DNA of 64,000 bases from Diaporthe sp. PMI_573. Its lineage: Eukaryota > Ascomycota > Sordariomycetes > Diaporthales > Diaporthaceae. The DNA is taken from positions 124,001 through 188,000 of the forward strand of contig JAJTUP010000018.1 in NCBI GenBank assembly GCA_021399435.1, in the 5' to 3' direction. The notes under the pieces are model-generated. The model was not told where the DNA came from. It saw only the letters and a program-made list of their open reading frames with translations, and ran no database searches. Shown one piece after another: positions 22,625 through 32,882 of the stretch (positions are counted from its first letter, which is position 1; each line of letters begins with the position of its first letter). Position numbers and translations under genes: made by a program.

Positions 22625-23150
22625 TGTTATAAATCAATATGTTAGCACTAAGGGGACCCGTTTAGGTGACCTAGACAACCCGGATCAGATACTATAACGC
22701 CAGCCCTGCGGTACTAGTTGGCAGAGTTACAGGGTTACGCCAAGACTAGGGTTAGAGTTAGGAACCCACTATAGTAGATAAATTAATAGCCTTAATATTA
22801 ATCTTATTAAATAACACTAAGTATAGTTAATATAATTATTATTAATCTTGTCAAGCTATTAAAGAGTTGGAATATATAAAGATATAGTCATTACTATAGT
22901 AGATAGCTTTTATAAAATAGATTCTTTAGTTGTTAATTTAAGTATTTAGTCTAATAACTATATAGCCTTATAGCTAGTAATTATATTTATAGAATTATTA
23001 TATCTTATATAGAATAGTTAAATATTACCTCTATACTATATTGCTAATATAAATTTTATAGGTTATCTACTAAATTCTATAAAGGTTTAGTATAATTATT
23101 ATATTTTAACGACTTTTATTTAATATAGCTATATAATTACTGGCTATATA
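22625..23150 (-). repeat. LTR-like inverted arm, right
   Basis: This is the reverse complement of the left arm, more RIP-degraded: for example the expected terminal TGTAAT reads TATAAT at 23103. The match continues about 45 bp past the LTR edge (TTTTAACGACTTTTATTTAATA against the left flank). Confidence 0.6.
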
Positions 23151-23699
23151 ATATAAAGATATAATAGTGCCTTAAATTCTTACTGTCTTTTAAGTTGTCT
23201 AGACTAAGACTAACTCTATTAAAGAAATAGATAAGTAGATTAGCCAACTTTAATAAGAGATTATATATCTTTATATACTCTAGTAAGCCAGGGCCTACTA
23301 GCTAGATCTTTTAAAATAATGCTATTTTCTAGCAAAAGGTTGTAATTAATGGCGCGGGACGTAGTTTGGTTACTAAGGATAGTAAAGAAACATATTTAAA
23401 TAAATCTATAAGTATCTCTAGAAGCAGTTAAGAAGAGACTTAGCTTTAGGAAAATAGAGAAGAATTAAACTACTTAAAGACCTTAAGAAAAAGCTAAAGT
23501 TAATTAACATACAGTACTATATATAAGTAGAAGACAAAGCAATACTTTCTCTACCTATATAAGTACAGGAAATAAAGCATACCAATAAGATTTAAATAAA
23601 TATTAAGAGAATACTACAAATTTAGAAAAATATTTTAAGAGAAACCTAATACAGAAATCCCTAAATATAGTTAATAGAACTATAAAATACCTATATAAA

Positions 23700-24765
23700 A
23701 AGAAGAGGTACCTAAGTTCTATAAAATTTACGGACTTAATAAAGAAAAACTTAAGACATTTAGGGAGTATCTTAATAAAAACCTTAACAAAGGATACATT
23801 AGATTTTTAAGATTACCAGCAAGATATCTAATTTTGTTTATATCTAAAAAGAACGGTAAATTAAAACTTTATATAGACTATCGACAACTTAACAATATTA
23901 CCATTAAAAATTAATACCTACTGCCTCTTATTAAGAAACTATAAGACTGACTATAAGGAGTATAATAGTTTACGGCTCTTAATCTTAAAGAAGCCTACAA
24001 CCTTATCTAAATAAAAGAAGGAAAAGAATAGAAACCTATATTTAAAATATGTTATAGATATTATAAATATATAGTTATATCTTTTAGATTAACTAATATA
24101 CTAGTATTATTTTAAGAAATAATTAACTATATTCTATACAAATACCTTAATATTATTATTACTGTCTATTTAGACAATATCTTTATCTTCTTATAGATCT
24201 TTAAAAAATATAAAGAATATATTAAGCTAGTACTTTAGAAGCTTTAGGACGCAAATCTCTTAGTAAAACCAGAGAAAAGCTTTTTTTATGTTTAGAAAGT
24301 CGACTACCTTAAATATACTATTAAACCCAGACTTATTAGAATGTAGAAAGATAAGGTTTAAGCAATTAAAAAATGGCCTATGCTAATATATATTAAGGAT
24401 GTTAAGATATTCCTTAGCTATACTAACTTCTACCAATAGTTTATTAGTTGATATAGTATTATCATAAAGCTATTTATAAACCTTACCAGAAAGGAGACCC
24501 CCTTTTAGTAGACAGAAAACAAATAATAGGCCTTTTAATAATTAAGAACTAAGTTATAAAGAATCTAGTGCTAAAAGAAGCAGATCTAGACAAAGAATTT
24601 AAGATATATATAGACGCCTCAGACAATATAGTAGGCAGAGAATTTATACAGAAAGATAATTAAGGATAAATATATATTGTCGTAAACTTTAACAGAAAGT
24701 TTAACAAACCAGAAATACAATACGCAATACCTAACAAAGAATTTATAGCAATTGTCTATATATTT
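23700..24765 (+). mobile_element. Gypsy-type retrotransposon pol remnant (reverse transcriptase to RNase H)
   Basis: Despite many stops, the plus-strand translation keeps Gypsy RT order. An entry block LREYLNKNLNKGYIRF comes first, then LILFISKKNGKLKLYIDYRQ, a catalytic-loop region reading VYLDNIFIF in place of the usual YLDD, a block DYLKYTI, and RNase H remains (IYIDASDNIVGREFIQKDN, KEFIAIVYIF). One active-site Asp has been lost to Asn, and the frame is full of TAA/TAG stops, as RIP would cause. The element is cut off at 24766 by copy 2 of the 500-bp repeat, and nothing recognisable of it appears on the other side. Confidence 0.8.
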
Positions 24766-25302
24766 TGTTAAACGGAAACGCCTACGTAGGCTACACGTAG
24801 GGTGTTACCCTAGACTTCACGTAGGGAGTTACCCTAGACTTGGCACTGGATTTTGTCTAAGTGCCTATAGGGCGTGCACGCCGGCAGATAAGTTTGGTAG
24901 CCGTGAGTTAATTTTTTGGGCTGTTTTAAAACCCTAACTTTGTATCTCTGCATTACCCTTATTTCTTACCCAAAAAGCATGTAACTTAGTTTATTAGATA
25001 GCCTGATTTCTAAAGTGTATCTGTATTTAGTTTGGTTACTGTCAGGGTTAGGGTTAGCTGGTTATTTAAAGCCAAAGATAGTGGGTCTGAGGGCTGAATT
25101 TTCCGGCCTCCCTATCTGCGCACCAGAGCCAACCCACGCGTGCCCACGGGTGAGACGATGTCGGAGGGACTGTGAGGAGGGCTGACAGAAGCCCACTCGA
25201 ATTCAATACAAAGTTGTCCAAACCACTCTCAAGCGTCCCAACAAGACCTCCAGTGCACCCTACTGCTACCTGACCCATTCGATCCACTAACCTTTAGAAA
25301 TA
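24766..25302 (+). repeat. Dispersed ~500-bp repeat, copy 2, inserted at Gypsy remnant
   Basis: This is the same repeat as at 3430-3930, starting TGTTAAACGGAAACGC and ending CACTAACCTTTAGAAATA. Its left end has extra copies of the CACGTAGGG...TTACCCTAGACTT unit (24785-24840). It lies exactly where the Gypsy RNase H reading stops, and normal-composition sequence follows on its right. Confidence 0.75.
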
Positions 25303-26823
25303 GCAATGACCTTCTTCGCGGTACTTGCATGGCGCTGCAAAATGACCTAGTATACTAGCAAGAAGCATCTAGCGTGAGCAGTCGCGAAGCTTAATCCGCC
25401 TGCCAAGCCTAGACAGTTTCTGTTCCTCCTCGGGCTGACCTACTGCCTCTTGTCAGCAGTGAAAATGCTGCTCTTCGTACGACTCCAATGCAGCAAAGAG
25501 ATGGGAACACCGCCATCTTCGAAAACCCATGATAGGGACAGGGTATGTATATTTAGGTCTTAGGAGAATAGTGGAACGGCCACAGCTTTCCTAATCCTTT
25601 GAACATGTGGCTGCCAATAGTTTCTCACCCGACTTCATTTTCTGGCCAAAAGGCTCACCAACTGCATTGAAGTGGGAATTTTGATGAGGCTGAACTAGCG
25701 AGCCCTCTCCACACAGAGGGTCGGGGATGCATAACAACGGTTCAAGTGGATATTACGTTGGCGACTGTGCCACTGCTGTGCATACAACATGAGACAGACC
25801 GGCCATAACAATGTAACAATAGGGTGAGGTCCAACGGGATTGTGTTTACTTGCCTAGTAAAGTTCTGTGATGCTGAGAATCTTGGCTGCATGAGGAGTGT
25901 GACTGACGATCCGGAAAACGCAAATAAGCGGACCGGTCCGCCAGGATTCTGAACATCAACCCACTGAAAGGAACAGACCCCAGCAAGGCTGATAGAAACT
26001 CCCTGCTCCAATGCATGGCGATGCTATGAATCAGATCAGTGTCAGATCAGTGTGACATCCGTCGTCGACACGTCCAGAGTCCAGAGTCCCGAGGTCCCCA
26101 GAATCCTCGGACCTTTCCATCCAAGGACATTCTGTCGACAAAGTTTCCTTGATGGTGGCAATTTAGTATTGCCAACGTTCTGATTGATGTCGCAATTCTG
26201 CTTCTTCTTATTGGAGTTGAGGAACCTCTCCAGATTCCAAATATGCAGAAGGCGTCGCTTCTTGTCGTCTTCACAACAGGCGGCTTGTGAGTTGTCAGAG
26301 AACTCCGTCGGCTCATACGTATCCAGGATCCTAACAGTGAGGCCTGTTGTACTGTAGTGTCTGCGGCACCGATATAAATCATACCTACATCCTCCCAAGT
26401 CTCCTGCGAAGTTCTAGTTGGACTTAAGACTGTGCCGTTCAAAACATTTGGGGGATAGTGGAATGTAACATAGGTAGGCATTGTGTGCGAATGCATCCCA
26501 GCCTTGAAGCCGTTCTCTATGCGATTAGGGTACCTGCCCGCCGTCGTTGCATCCCAAGTTGCCAGCTGACAGCCAAGTCAGTCCATACAAGCCTATTCTA
26601 CCACGATCAGCCAGAATTGGTGAAGAGTACTGTGGGTGTAATTGTGTGTACTTCTTGTATATTGTACAAGAAAGAAATCTAAGCTGTAGCTGCAGTGCGC
26701 CTGCAGTTAGTGTTAACTATAGGGCCTTATCTAATATAGTCTAATCAGCCACCCTCCCACTGCTCCAGCAGTTCATGCTCAATCATGTCGGAGACTTTGT
26801 CGTCAACCCTATCCCAGTGTTGA
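25303..26823. other. Intergenic, unassigned open frames only
   Basis: The composition is normal. Open frames of up to 149 codons exist on the minus strand at 26042-26496 in two overlapping frames, but neither shows a motif I recognise. One could be a broken gene. No RNA gene was seen. Confidence 0.4.
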
Positions 26824-29295
26824 TCATTCACACTCATTGTTCCCCCCACTATTGAACTGGAAAGCCTTCGTCATTATGAGGTTTAATCTCTCAAAAGGAA
26901 AACTCAGAACCACTGAGAGACGCGCCAAGTATCCCAGGGCTGCCCCCATGAATTTGAGTACCTCGGACCTGTCCTTGGCCATCTTTAACAAGCTTGCTGA
27001 GCAGCAAAACGCCATAATGACCGTTCGTATAAGTCCCCTGACCCAGTATCAGCCACCAAATGTCTCTCTTGCTAGGAACTGGATAAGTAGGTTGGGGTTC
27101 GGTTTATGCATACCACTCTGAGGCAATGATTGGATCGCCGATGTCACTGATCAGACATAATACTTCCTGCGAGGATCTCAAAATTGAGCACTGGATCTTT
27201 TCAAGAGAAACCGACTGTCCCGGCTTTGACATCTCCTGGGCGTAAATGCAGAGAAGCAACTCGAAGTACTGGACTCTTATGCACAAGTCTCTAAGCGGCC
27301 CCCCTGGCGCACTGTGTTTATTTACACCCATGGAAAGGTCCTTCCAAGCCTCAAGGAGACCTAGACACTCCTCCCTGGAGTCAGAATAAGACGAGTTCCT
27401 CGCCTCCCTTCCGTGCAGTCTCTGTATTGCGTAAGAACATAGGCGACCGAAAAGGCACTGTGTTACAAGATCCTTGCGGTGTGGGCCTGATCTTTCAGTC
27501 ATACTAGGCAGTGGGTGGTCGATGTGATCATCTGGTAGTGTCTGTGGACATTTAGCTCTCAGCATGCTGTCCACCCCAGGGCCACCCGCTTGTTGACTTA
27601 CCGAGAACCCGCCCATCCGCATACTGTACTGCTTCTCAATAGTATAAAACAGCCAAAATCCTTCCTTCAGCTGTGTCTCATCTTGAGGATCACTACAGAT
27701 TGAACTGAGAGAACGCCGGCTGTTGAGCCTCAGAGTTTGTACGTGCGCTGTACAATCCGCCAAAAGCCGGGGAATCTGGTCCGGTTTCCAACGCATGGCA
27801 TATGCAAGCTTATCTTCTGTTAGTATCTCTAGTCTCGGAGAAGTAGTATATGACGCCTTACGAGAGTAAGAGTGGCCTAGGCACGGGTGTTAGCGCTCTC
27901 GATTCTAAGCTGATGTGAGGAAACCTAAGCAGCCTACTTTGAAAATGGCAATCGAAGATTTAGCTCCTGGTCTTGGAAGTATTCCTAAAGCTTTCTCAAA
28001 ATACCATTGTGCGATCGATGCCTTTCTAGACTTGTTTGCGCTATGCAGACGCTCAAGCTGGGAGCCCGTCGCAATCGCTCCGTACATCAAGGCAGCACAA
28101 GCAGCATCGGCTGATTTGGTAACCATAACATCGTCAAAAATACCAAAGAGGGTGCCTTTGTCAGTGTAATTGGCACCCCTGGTGTCAAGGGTTAACAAAT
28201 AAGCAAGGGCTGAAAGCAAGTAGTGAATACTGACATGTACGGGTACCCGCTGAACACTGTGTTTTACTTAGCCCATAGTCATGAGAGACGCCTTGCTTAG
28301 AGCATCTGGGCTTACCTTTGAGATAAGAATGAAGGCGATCCAGACTAGTTTCTTGGCCAATGTCTGTGTCCATCGTCATATTGTTGAAGAGTGGAAGATC
28401 CAGCCGCGAAAGTGTGTGCACGATGATTCTTTCCATGTGTTCTGAGGTAAAGTCATGCCTCGAGTTGGCACTGGACATTTTGATTAATAGCTTGGCTCCA
28501 GAGAACTCGACTATATCGAAAGCTATCAGGATGTTAGGCAGGTTGAGAACATGACAAACAGCAGGCCGAGAGAAAACTTACCCTGGTCTAGATGGAGTCC
28601 CGCAAGCCGTGATTGAGGATCCGGAACCTCTTGCACCTGATCGTAATTCGGGTGTGTAGGTTCGCAAAGTCCAGCCAGGCCGACGTCCTCCAACACGGGC
28701 TGAGACAGGTTGAAGAGCTCAAAGACGTTGCTGCCCTGGCCCACTTCCAGATGACCTCCGCCGAGGAGTAGCCCATCCGACATGTTGAGATCATCAGAGC
28801 CATGCGACCAGTGAAATGGAGCACTGAGAGCCCCGTCTTCGTCGAATGTCGTAGGGGATAGCCACATTCGATCTACATCATCTTTGCGCACCCCGTGGTC
28901 CCTGATGGAGTTTGTCGGCCCCTCTGGGCTTGCTACCACTGTCGAAAGAGCTGTGCTGTCCGGTGTCGAGGTTTGAGCTTTGAGAGTAAGTTACTATGCT
29001 CGGGTACTCCTCAGTTGTTTGAAGTCACCTGGTCTTCCTCTCTTCTTCCTGGGAACGTAACGACAGGTGGTGCCGCTGGTCTATAATACGTCAGCTTAGG
29101 TTTTGTCTAGTCTAGCTGGCCTTGACTTGCCTGGCACTTTTGACATGTTGGTTCTCGTCCGTCACCTGTATCATTTCTTTTTAGTACTTATATGAGGAAG
29201 CGATTGCGAGTGTTAGCCAGAGACGTACATTTCAATTTTCGATTTTTGCATCCTTCGCAAGCGCCTGGGCGACGTTTATAGGCTCGGGTATCCAT
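26824..29295 (-). CDS. Zn2Cys6 transcription factor, probable cluster regulator
   Basis: The ATG is at 29295. Exon 1 (29229-29295) encodes the first half of the binuclear zinc cluster (ACEGCKNRKLKC, C-x2-C-x6-C). Exon 2 (29131-29165) and exon 3 (from 29080) complete it as DGREPTCQKCQTSGTTCRY, followed by basic RKKRGRP. The second intron needs a GC donor (GCAAGT at 29130-29125). An intron of about 51 nt follows near 28990-29040. The C-terminal part is a fungal-specific regulatory domain, with LEKxxS-like blocks such as FWLFYTIEKQYSMRMGGFS (27104-27796 segment), a middle part at 27905-28478, and a probable last exon down to 26824. Internal splice sites after 28560 are approximate. Such proteins bind DNA and usually control the adjacent cluster; the location at the edge of the PKS/NRPS block supports that. 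Confidence 0.8.
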
Positions 29296-30009
29296 GACTA
29301 CCAGATTATCAGATTTGCCTGTTTAGTCTCTAAATCTAATACTATCTAGCGGCAAAAGCCGAGCATCTTGATCTTTGGGTATTTGAGCAGAGCTACATAA
29401 ACAAGTCGCCGAGTCAGTAGTAAGTGCGACCCGCGTGCGTCCCGGAGGCATGACGTAGCCAACCGCCAACCGGCGCCATTGGTAGACCGAGAACCCGAGT
29501 GGATGCCAAGTTGTTACAGGCATGGCCCGAGCTGTGAGGCTCCGGCCGACCCGGAGCTCTGGAGCTTTAGCTTTCGCTATGAAAGGCTATGAAAGGGGCG
29601 GACCTTGTGTGTCTTGGCCCCAAGCGGGATGCACCCGAAAACGAAACCGACCACAGGTGTGCGGCACCGTTCAACTCTTCCAGCTATTTCACCACCATGG
29701 CTCTGGATTCGACTGGAAACCGTGATAGAATGCAAACAAACGCTTGTTCCGAAGATGTGTCTATAATTAGAATCAAGCATATACAACGTGAGCGTAGAGT
29801 GATTAGGACCTTAGGGGTTGTCTCCCAGCTGGCTTATTGCATGTGGCCAGTTGCCACCCTAGAAATCAATCCCCCCAAGAGTTAAGCTTCTCTCTGGGCC
29901 AATGTTTCGAGATCCCGAGTTATGAAGAAGGACTGATACATTCGGAGGCCGACGCCATCAATACCGAGTACGATACTCCACTTTGGTGGCAAAGGAACGA
30001 TTCATACAC
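29296..30009. other. Intergenic between regulator and UstYa-family gene
   Basis: This 714-bp stretch precedes the regulator start and follows the 3' end of the first UstYa-family gene. Short open frames are present without motifs; nothing was assigned. Confidence 0.4.
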
Positions 30010-30669
30010 CTAACACGCCGGAAACGTGATATGAAGGCTCAAAGCAATCTCATCCGGTTGCATATCTGCCGTTAAAGTCTCACCACAGTGCTCAGTGTTC
30101 GCCCATGAGCCCAGTCCCTCAGGAAGATTCCTACCCGACATGATTGCCCGATGCATCCTTTTCCACGAGAAAACGCAGTAGAGCTTAGTATCCTTGCTCG
30201 TAAGCCACGCCTGGTGCGACTTGCCTGCATCAACCGACCACTCAGACTCCGTCCGCGTCGTCGTCTTGTTCTTGTCCATGTACAAGGTCCATTCCCGAGC
30301 CCGGAACTCACTAGTCAGCTCGTGGTCCAGGCAATCCTCAGGGAGCCAGGAGAAGGTGGTGGGGTCGAATTGACAGCCCAGCCTCTTGGCCTCCGCGGCG
30401 GTGTCGCCGCATCTCTTCGTCCGCGGGTCGTACCGTTCGTATGCGTATGGCTCAGGGGTGCTCGTGTTGACGACGACAAGAGAGAACGCCGCGACGAAGA
30501 GGACGAGGACTCCCAGCAGCAAGCCCCATACCAGGAATCGCATCGACTCTCCCGACACCTTCTCTTCATAGCGCGCTTCTTCTCTGCTTGTGCGCAGGGG
30601 CGCGTAGTCGGGCCGCTTCGAGTGAAACGGCGACCTCCGGCGGGCTTTCCTATTGAAAAAGTCGAACAT
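30010..30669 (-). CDS. UstYa/DUF3328-family membrane protein with degenerate HxxHC motifs
   Basis: The protein has 219 residues from the ATG at 30669. A basic N-terminus is followed by one membrane segment (FLVWGLLLGVLVLFVAAFSL, residues ~45-65). The lumenal domain then has the family blocks CGDTAAEAKRLGCQFDP, FSWLPEDCLDHEL and WKRMHRAIMSG. UstYa-family proteins are membrane-bound oxidases that modify peptides and peptide-like products (cyclisation, hydroxylation, halogenation), using two HxxHC motifs. Here the first motif reads TKLYC and the second NTEHC, so three of the four histidines expected are absent. It may be a non-catalytic partner or a decaying copy. It is divergent from the related gene at 31508, consistent with UstYa-family proteins acting in pairs. 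No frameshift seen. Confidence 0.75.
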   Translation of the reverse strand: MFDFFNRKARRRSPFHSKRPDYAPLRTSREEARYEEKVSGESMRFLVWGLLLGVLVLFVAAFSLVVVNTSTPEPYAYERYDPRTKRCGDTAAEAKRLGCQFDPTTFSWLPEDCLDHELTSEFRAREWTLYMDKNKTTTRTESEWSVDAGKSHQAWLTSKDTKLYCVFSWKRMHRAIMSGRNLPEGLGSWANTEHCGETLTADMQPDEIALSLHITFPAC

Positions 30670-31507
30670 GGAGACTGAAGTATTCGCGTCTTGCACTTGT
30701 CGTCGTTGTCTCCACAGTGGTATCTATTGTTGCGAAAGAGTAGGTGTGTGAAGACAAAACCGTCTGAGACACGGAATAGTGGGACCTTGTAAAGACGTGA
30801 TTGTACTGAGTTGAACGCCGACAGTCGTGAAGCATCCTCTCATCGCCACATTGCCCTTGAGTCAAACAAATAGAGGGTGGGTTTCAAGAGAGGAGTGCTC
30901 CAACTGTTAACACGAATTCACATCGTGCACCTTAGCGGGGTTCCAAACTTTAATACGTGTCAAAGATCTGCGGTCTGTAGATCTTGACCCAAAAGAGCCC
31001 ACATCGACGTCTGGGATCCCGGCGAGAGGCGGAACTATCTATCCGACAAAGCGGTTATTCGGATTCAGCGCTCGGTAAGTTTGTATTCGATCAACAGACA
31101 TAACGATTCTTGTTTTATTACCGAGATTCGTAACGGGCTATTATCTACGAAGTGAATTGCCGATAGCTCGGGACTCCAAGTAGGTACAAAGGTAGATTCG
31201 CAGCATAATGTCGGTTGCATTCTGCATTCGTCCAATATGCGTCTCTACGACGAGCTGTGTCTCCCGCCTAAAAGTATTCCCTCTCGATCGATTTGGAGAG
31301 TAGCTGGGTCATTTTGTGCCAACGTCGTGCCGCGATGGATCGGACCTCACACAGCCTGATACAAAATTGAAAGATCGCCGCGCTGCAGCCAGGACACAGG
31401 CACGCTCATGATAACACTTTCCCTATCCCTCGAAAAGCCTCTTGGTTGCTTAGCCCTCATATCAGCCCAAGTTCTAGTTTCTCCTTTTCTTCAGAAGCGT
31501 CGGAACC
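30670..31507. promoter_or_regulatory. Divergent promoter of the UstYa-family pair, with TCGGTAAT-type sites
   Basis: These 838 bp separate two divergent related genes. They contain ATTACCGA at 31117-31124 and the near-match TCGGTAAG at 31072-31079, within 50 bp. The same octamer recurs upstream of the trans-ER, ABC transporter and NRPS genes. Confidence 0.4.
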
Positions 31508-32209
31508 ATGGCAGAGGAAGCAAGGCTCCTCCTCTCCGAAGAACGTCCATCCAATGACGGCTCCCACCTCCAAGAACTCCGTGAGAAAGGGGCCTCCGAC
31601 TGGTCTCCACCTTCAGTGGCCCCTCACACGCGGAGACGCGGCAGAGCTGTGCCCCTTTGCGCCCTCGTGTTGGCGTTGCTCGTCCTGCTGCCGTGCCTCG
31701 TCGGAGGGGCGTACTACCTCGGGGCGAAAAACTCTTACAAGCCCCTACCGGAGCCGAAGAACCTGGGATCGTGCGGAGCGTCGCCGGCGGAGGCGCGCAA
31801 AAAGGGGTGCGTCTTCGACTTCATAATCGGGGCCTGGGTACGTCCCGAGTGTATGGACCAGGAGATATACGACAGGTATATCGCGGAGTGGAAGACGTTG
31901 AATGTGACGCTCTTCTCCGGCCCGAATGAGACGGTTCCCGTCGGGATCGACTACGCGCTGGAGGGCGACTGGGATTTAATCTGGGGCGTGGGCAACTACC
32001 ATTATCTGCACTGCTCTTACGTGATGGAGAAGAACTGGAAGGCGTTGTTGCACGAGCTGAAGGCAGTGCCGAGCAATTGCGTTGAGGACGAGCACATGTG
32101 GCACTGTCTCAAGATGAACGGGAATCCGAATCCTGAGGATATCACCTCTACGAAAAGGAATCAGATATTCGAGCGCGCACCAATTGTTGACTGTCTTATT
32201 TTTTCCTAA
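31508..32209 (+). CDS. UstYa/DUF3328-family membrane oxidase-like protein
   Basis: The protein has about 233 residues from a well-placed ATG (ACCATGG context). It has an acidic N-terminus, one membrane segment (PLCALVLALLVLLPCLVGGA, residues ~48-70), then CGASPAEARKKGCVFD, the same opening block as its divergent neighbour. Two intact HxxHC motifs follow: HYLHC (about residue 160) and HMWHC (about residue 197). These are the residues thought essential in UstYa-type oxidases, which act on peptide-derived metabolites at an internal membrane. The C-terminus after residue ~215 departs from the family pattern. A late intron (sequence TTTTTTCCTAACGTAG near 32200) may mean the last residues are different. 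Confidence 0.8.
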   Translation: MAEEARLLLSEERPSNDGSHLQELREKGASDWSPPSVAPHTRRRGRAVPLCALVLALLVLLPCLVGGAYYLGAKNSYKPLPEPKNLGSCGASPAEARKKGCVFDFIIGAWVRPECMDQEIYDRYIAEWKTLNVTLFSGPNETVPVGIDYALEGDWDLIWGVGNYHYLHCSYVMEKNWKALLHELKAVPSNCVEDEHMWHCLKMNGNPNPEDITSTKRNQIFERAPIVDCLIFS

Positions 32210-32882
32210 CGTAGGCAGAGCATCAACCTCGTGGAATTGTAATATTACAACTGGTTAGAGCTGGAGAAGGGCTCAACGGCGTTTATGCTAGCTACAAAAG
32301 ACTAAGAGTTCAGGAATGCTGTGCATTGGAATCATTAAACTGGGACAAAACACATGACTCACCATGGGACACCGAAATAACTACATGTCGGCCGACTTGA
32401 AGTCTCCGATAGGCGTATCTCTGTCTCCAGTTTTTCCCCACGGCTTTGTATTTCCAGTAAAGAATTACCGAAGTGCCTATTACCGAAGTCCAAAGTTAAA
32501 CTCCAGCAGCGTGATTAGTCGCAGAATGATTGAACAGTTTCATCAAGACAGAAGCAAAGAGGAAGAGGAAAGTATTCACGAGTGTCCGAGCTACGGTATC
32601 TGGCAATTTGAACTAAAGATTTTACACTTCCGTTTGTTTGTGGACTCCTTAGCAATTCTTTTCCATGTACTTGCAAATTGGTCCTTCCTGTAATTCTTGC
32701 ACCAATCCAAGGAGGAGGCTCCACATCGGCAACTAGTTTCCACAATAATACCTTTGCAGAACTTCATTATTTACTGAAACTCGTTGGTTCGGCCCAGTAG
32801 GTGTGAGGTGCAGAGGACAATATCAATTTGACCTAAGCCAGTGTCTTGAGGCAAACTTAGCACTGGCATCGCTCTACTGAAC
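32210..32882. promoter_or_regulatory. Upstream region of the trans-ER gene, with repeated ATTACCGAAGT
   Basis: Two direct copies of ATTACCGAAGT lie at 32464-32474 and 32479-32489, about 400 bp before the enoyl-reductase start. No other gene was recognised here, although a short open frame exists at 32364-32693. Confidence 0.45.

Noticed and set aside
26042..26496. Two overlapping open frames on the minus strand near the regulator
   Set aside because: No motif was identified in either frame and they conflict with each other; left as unassigned.
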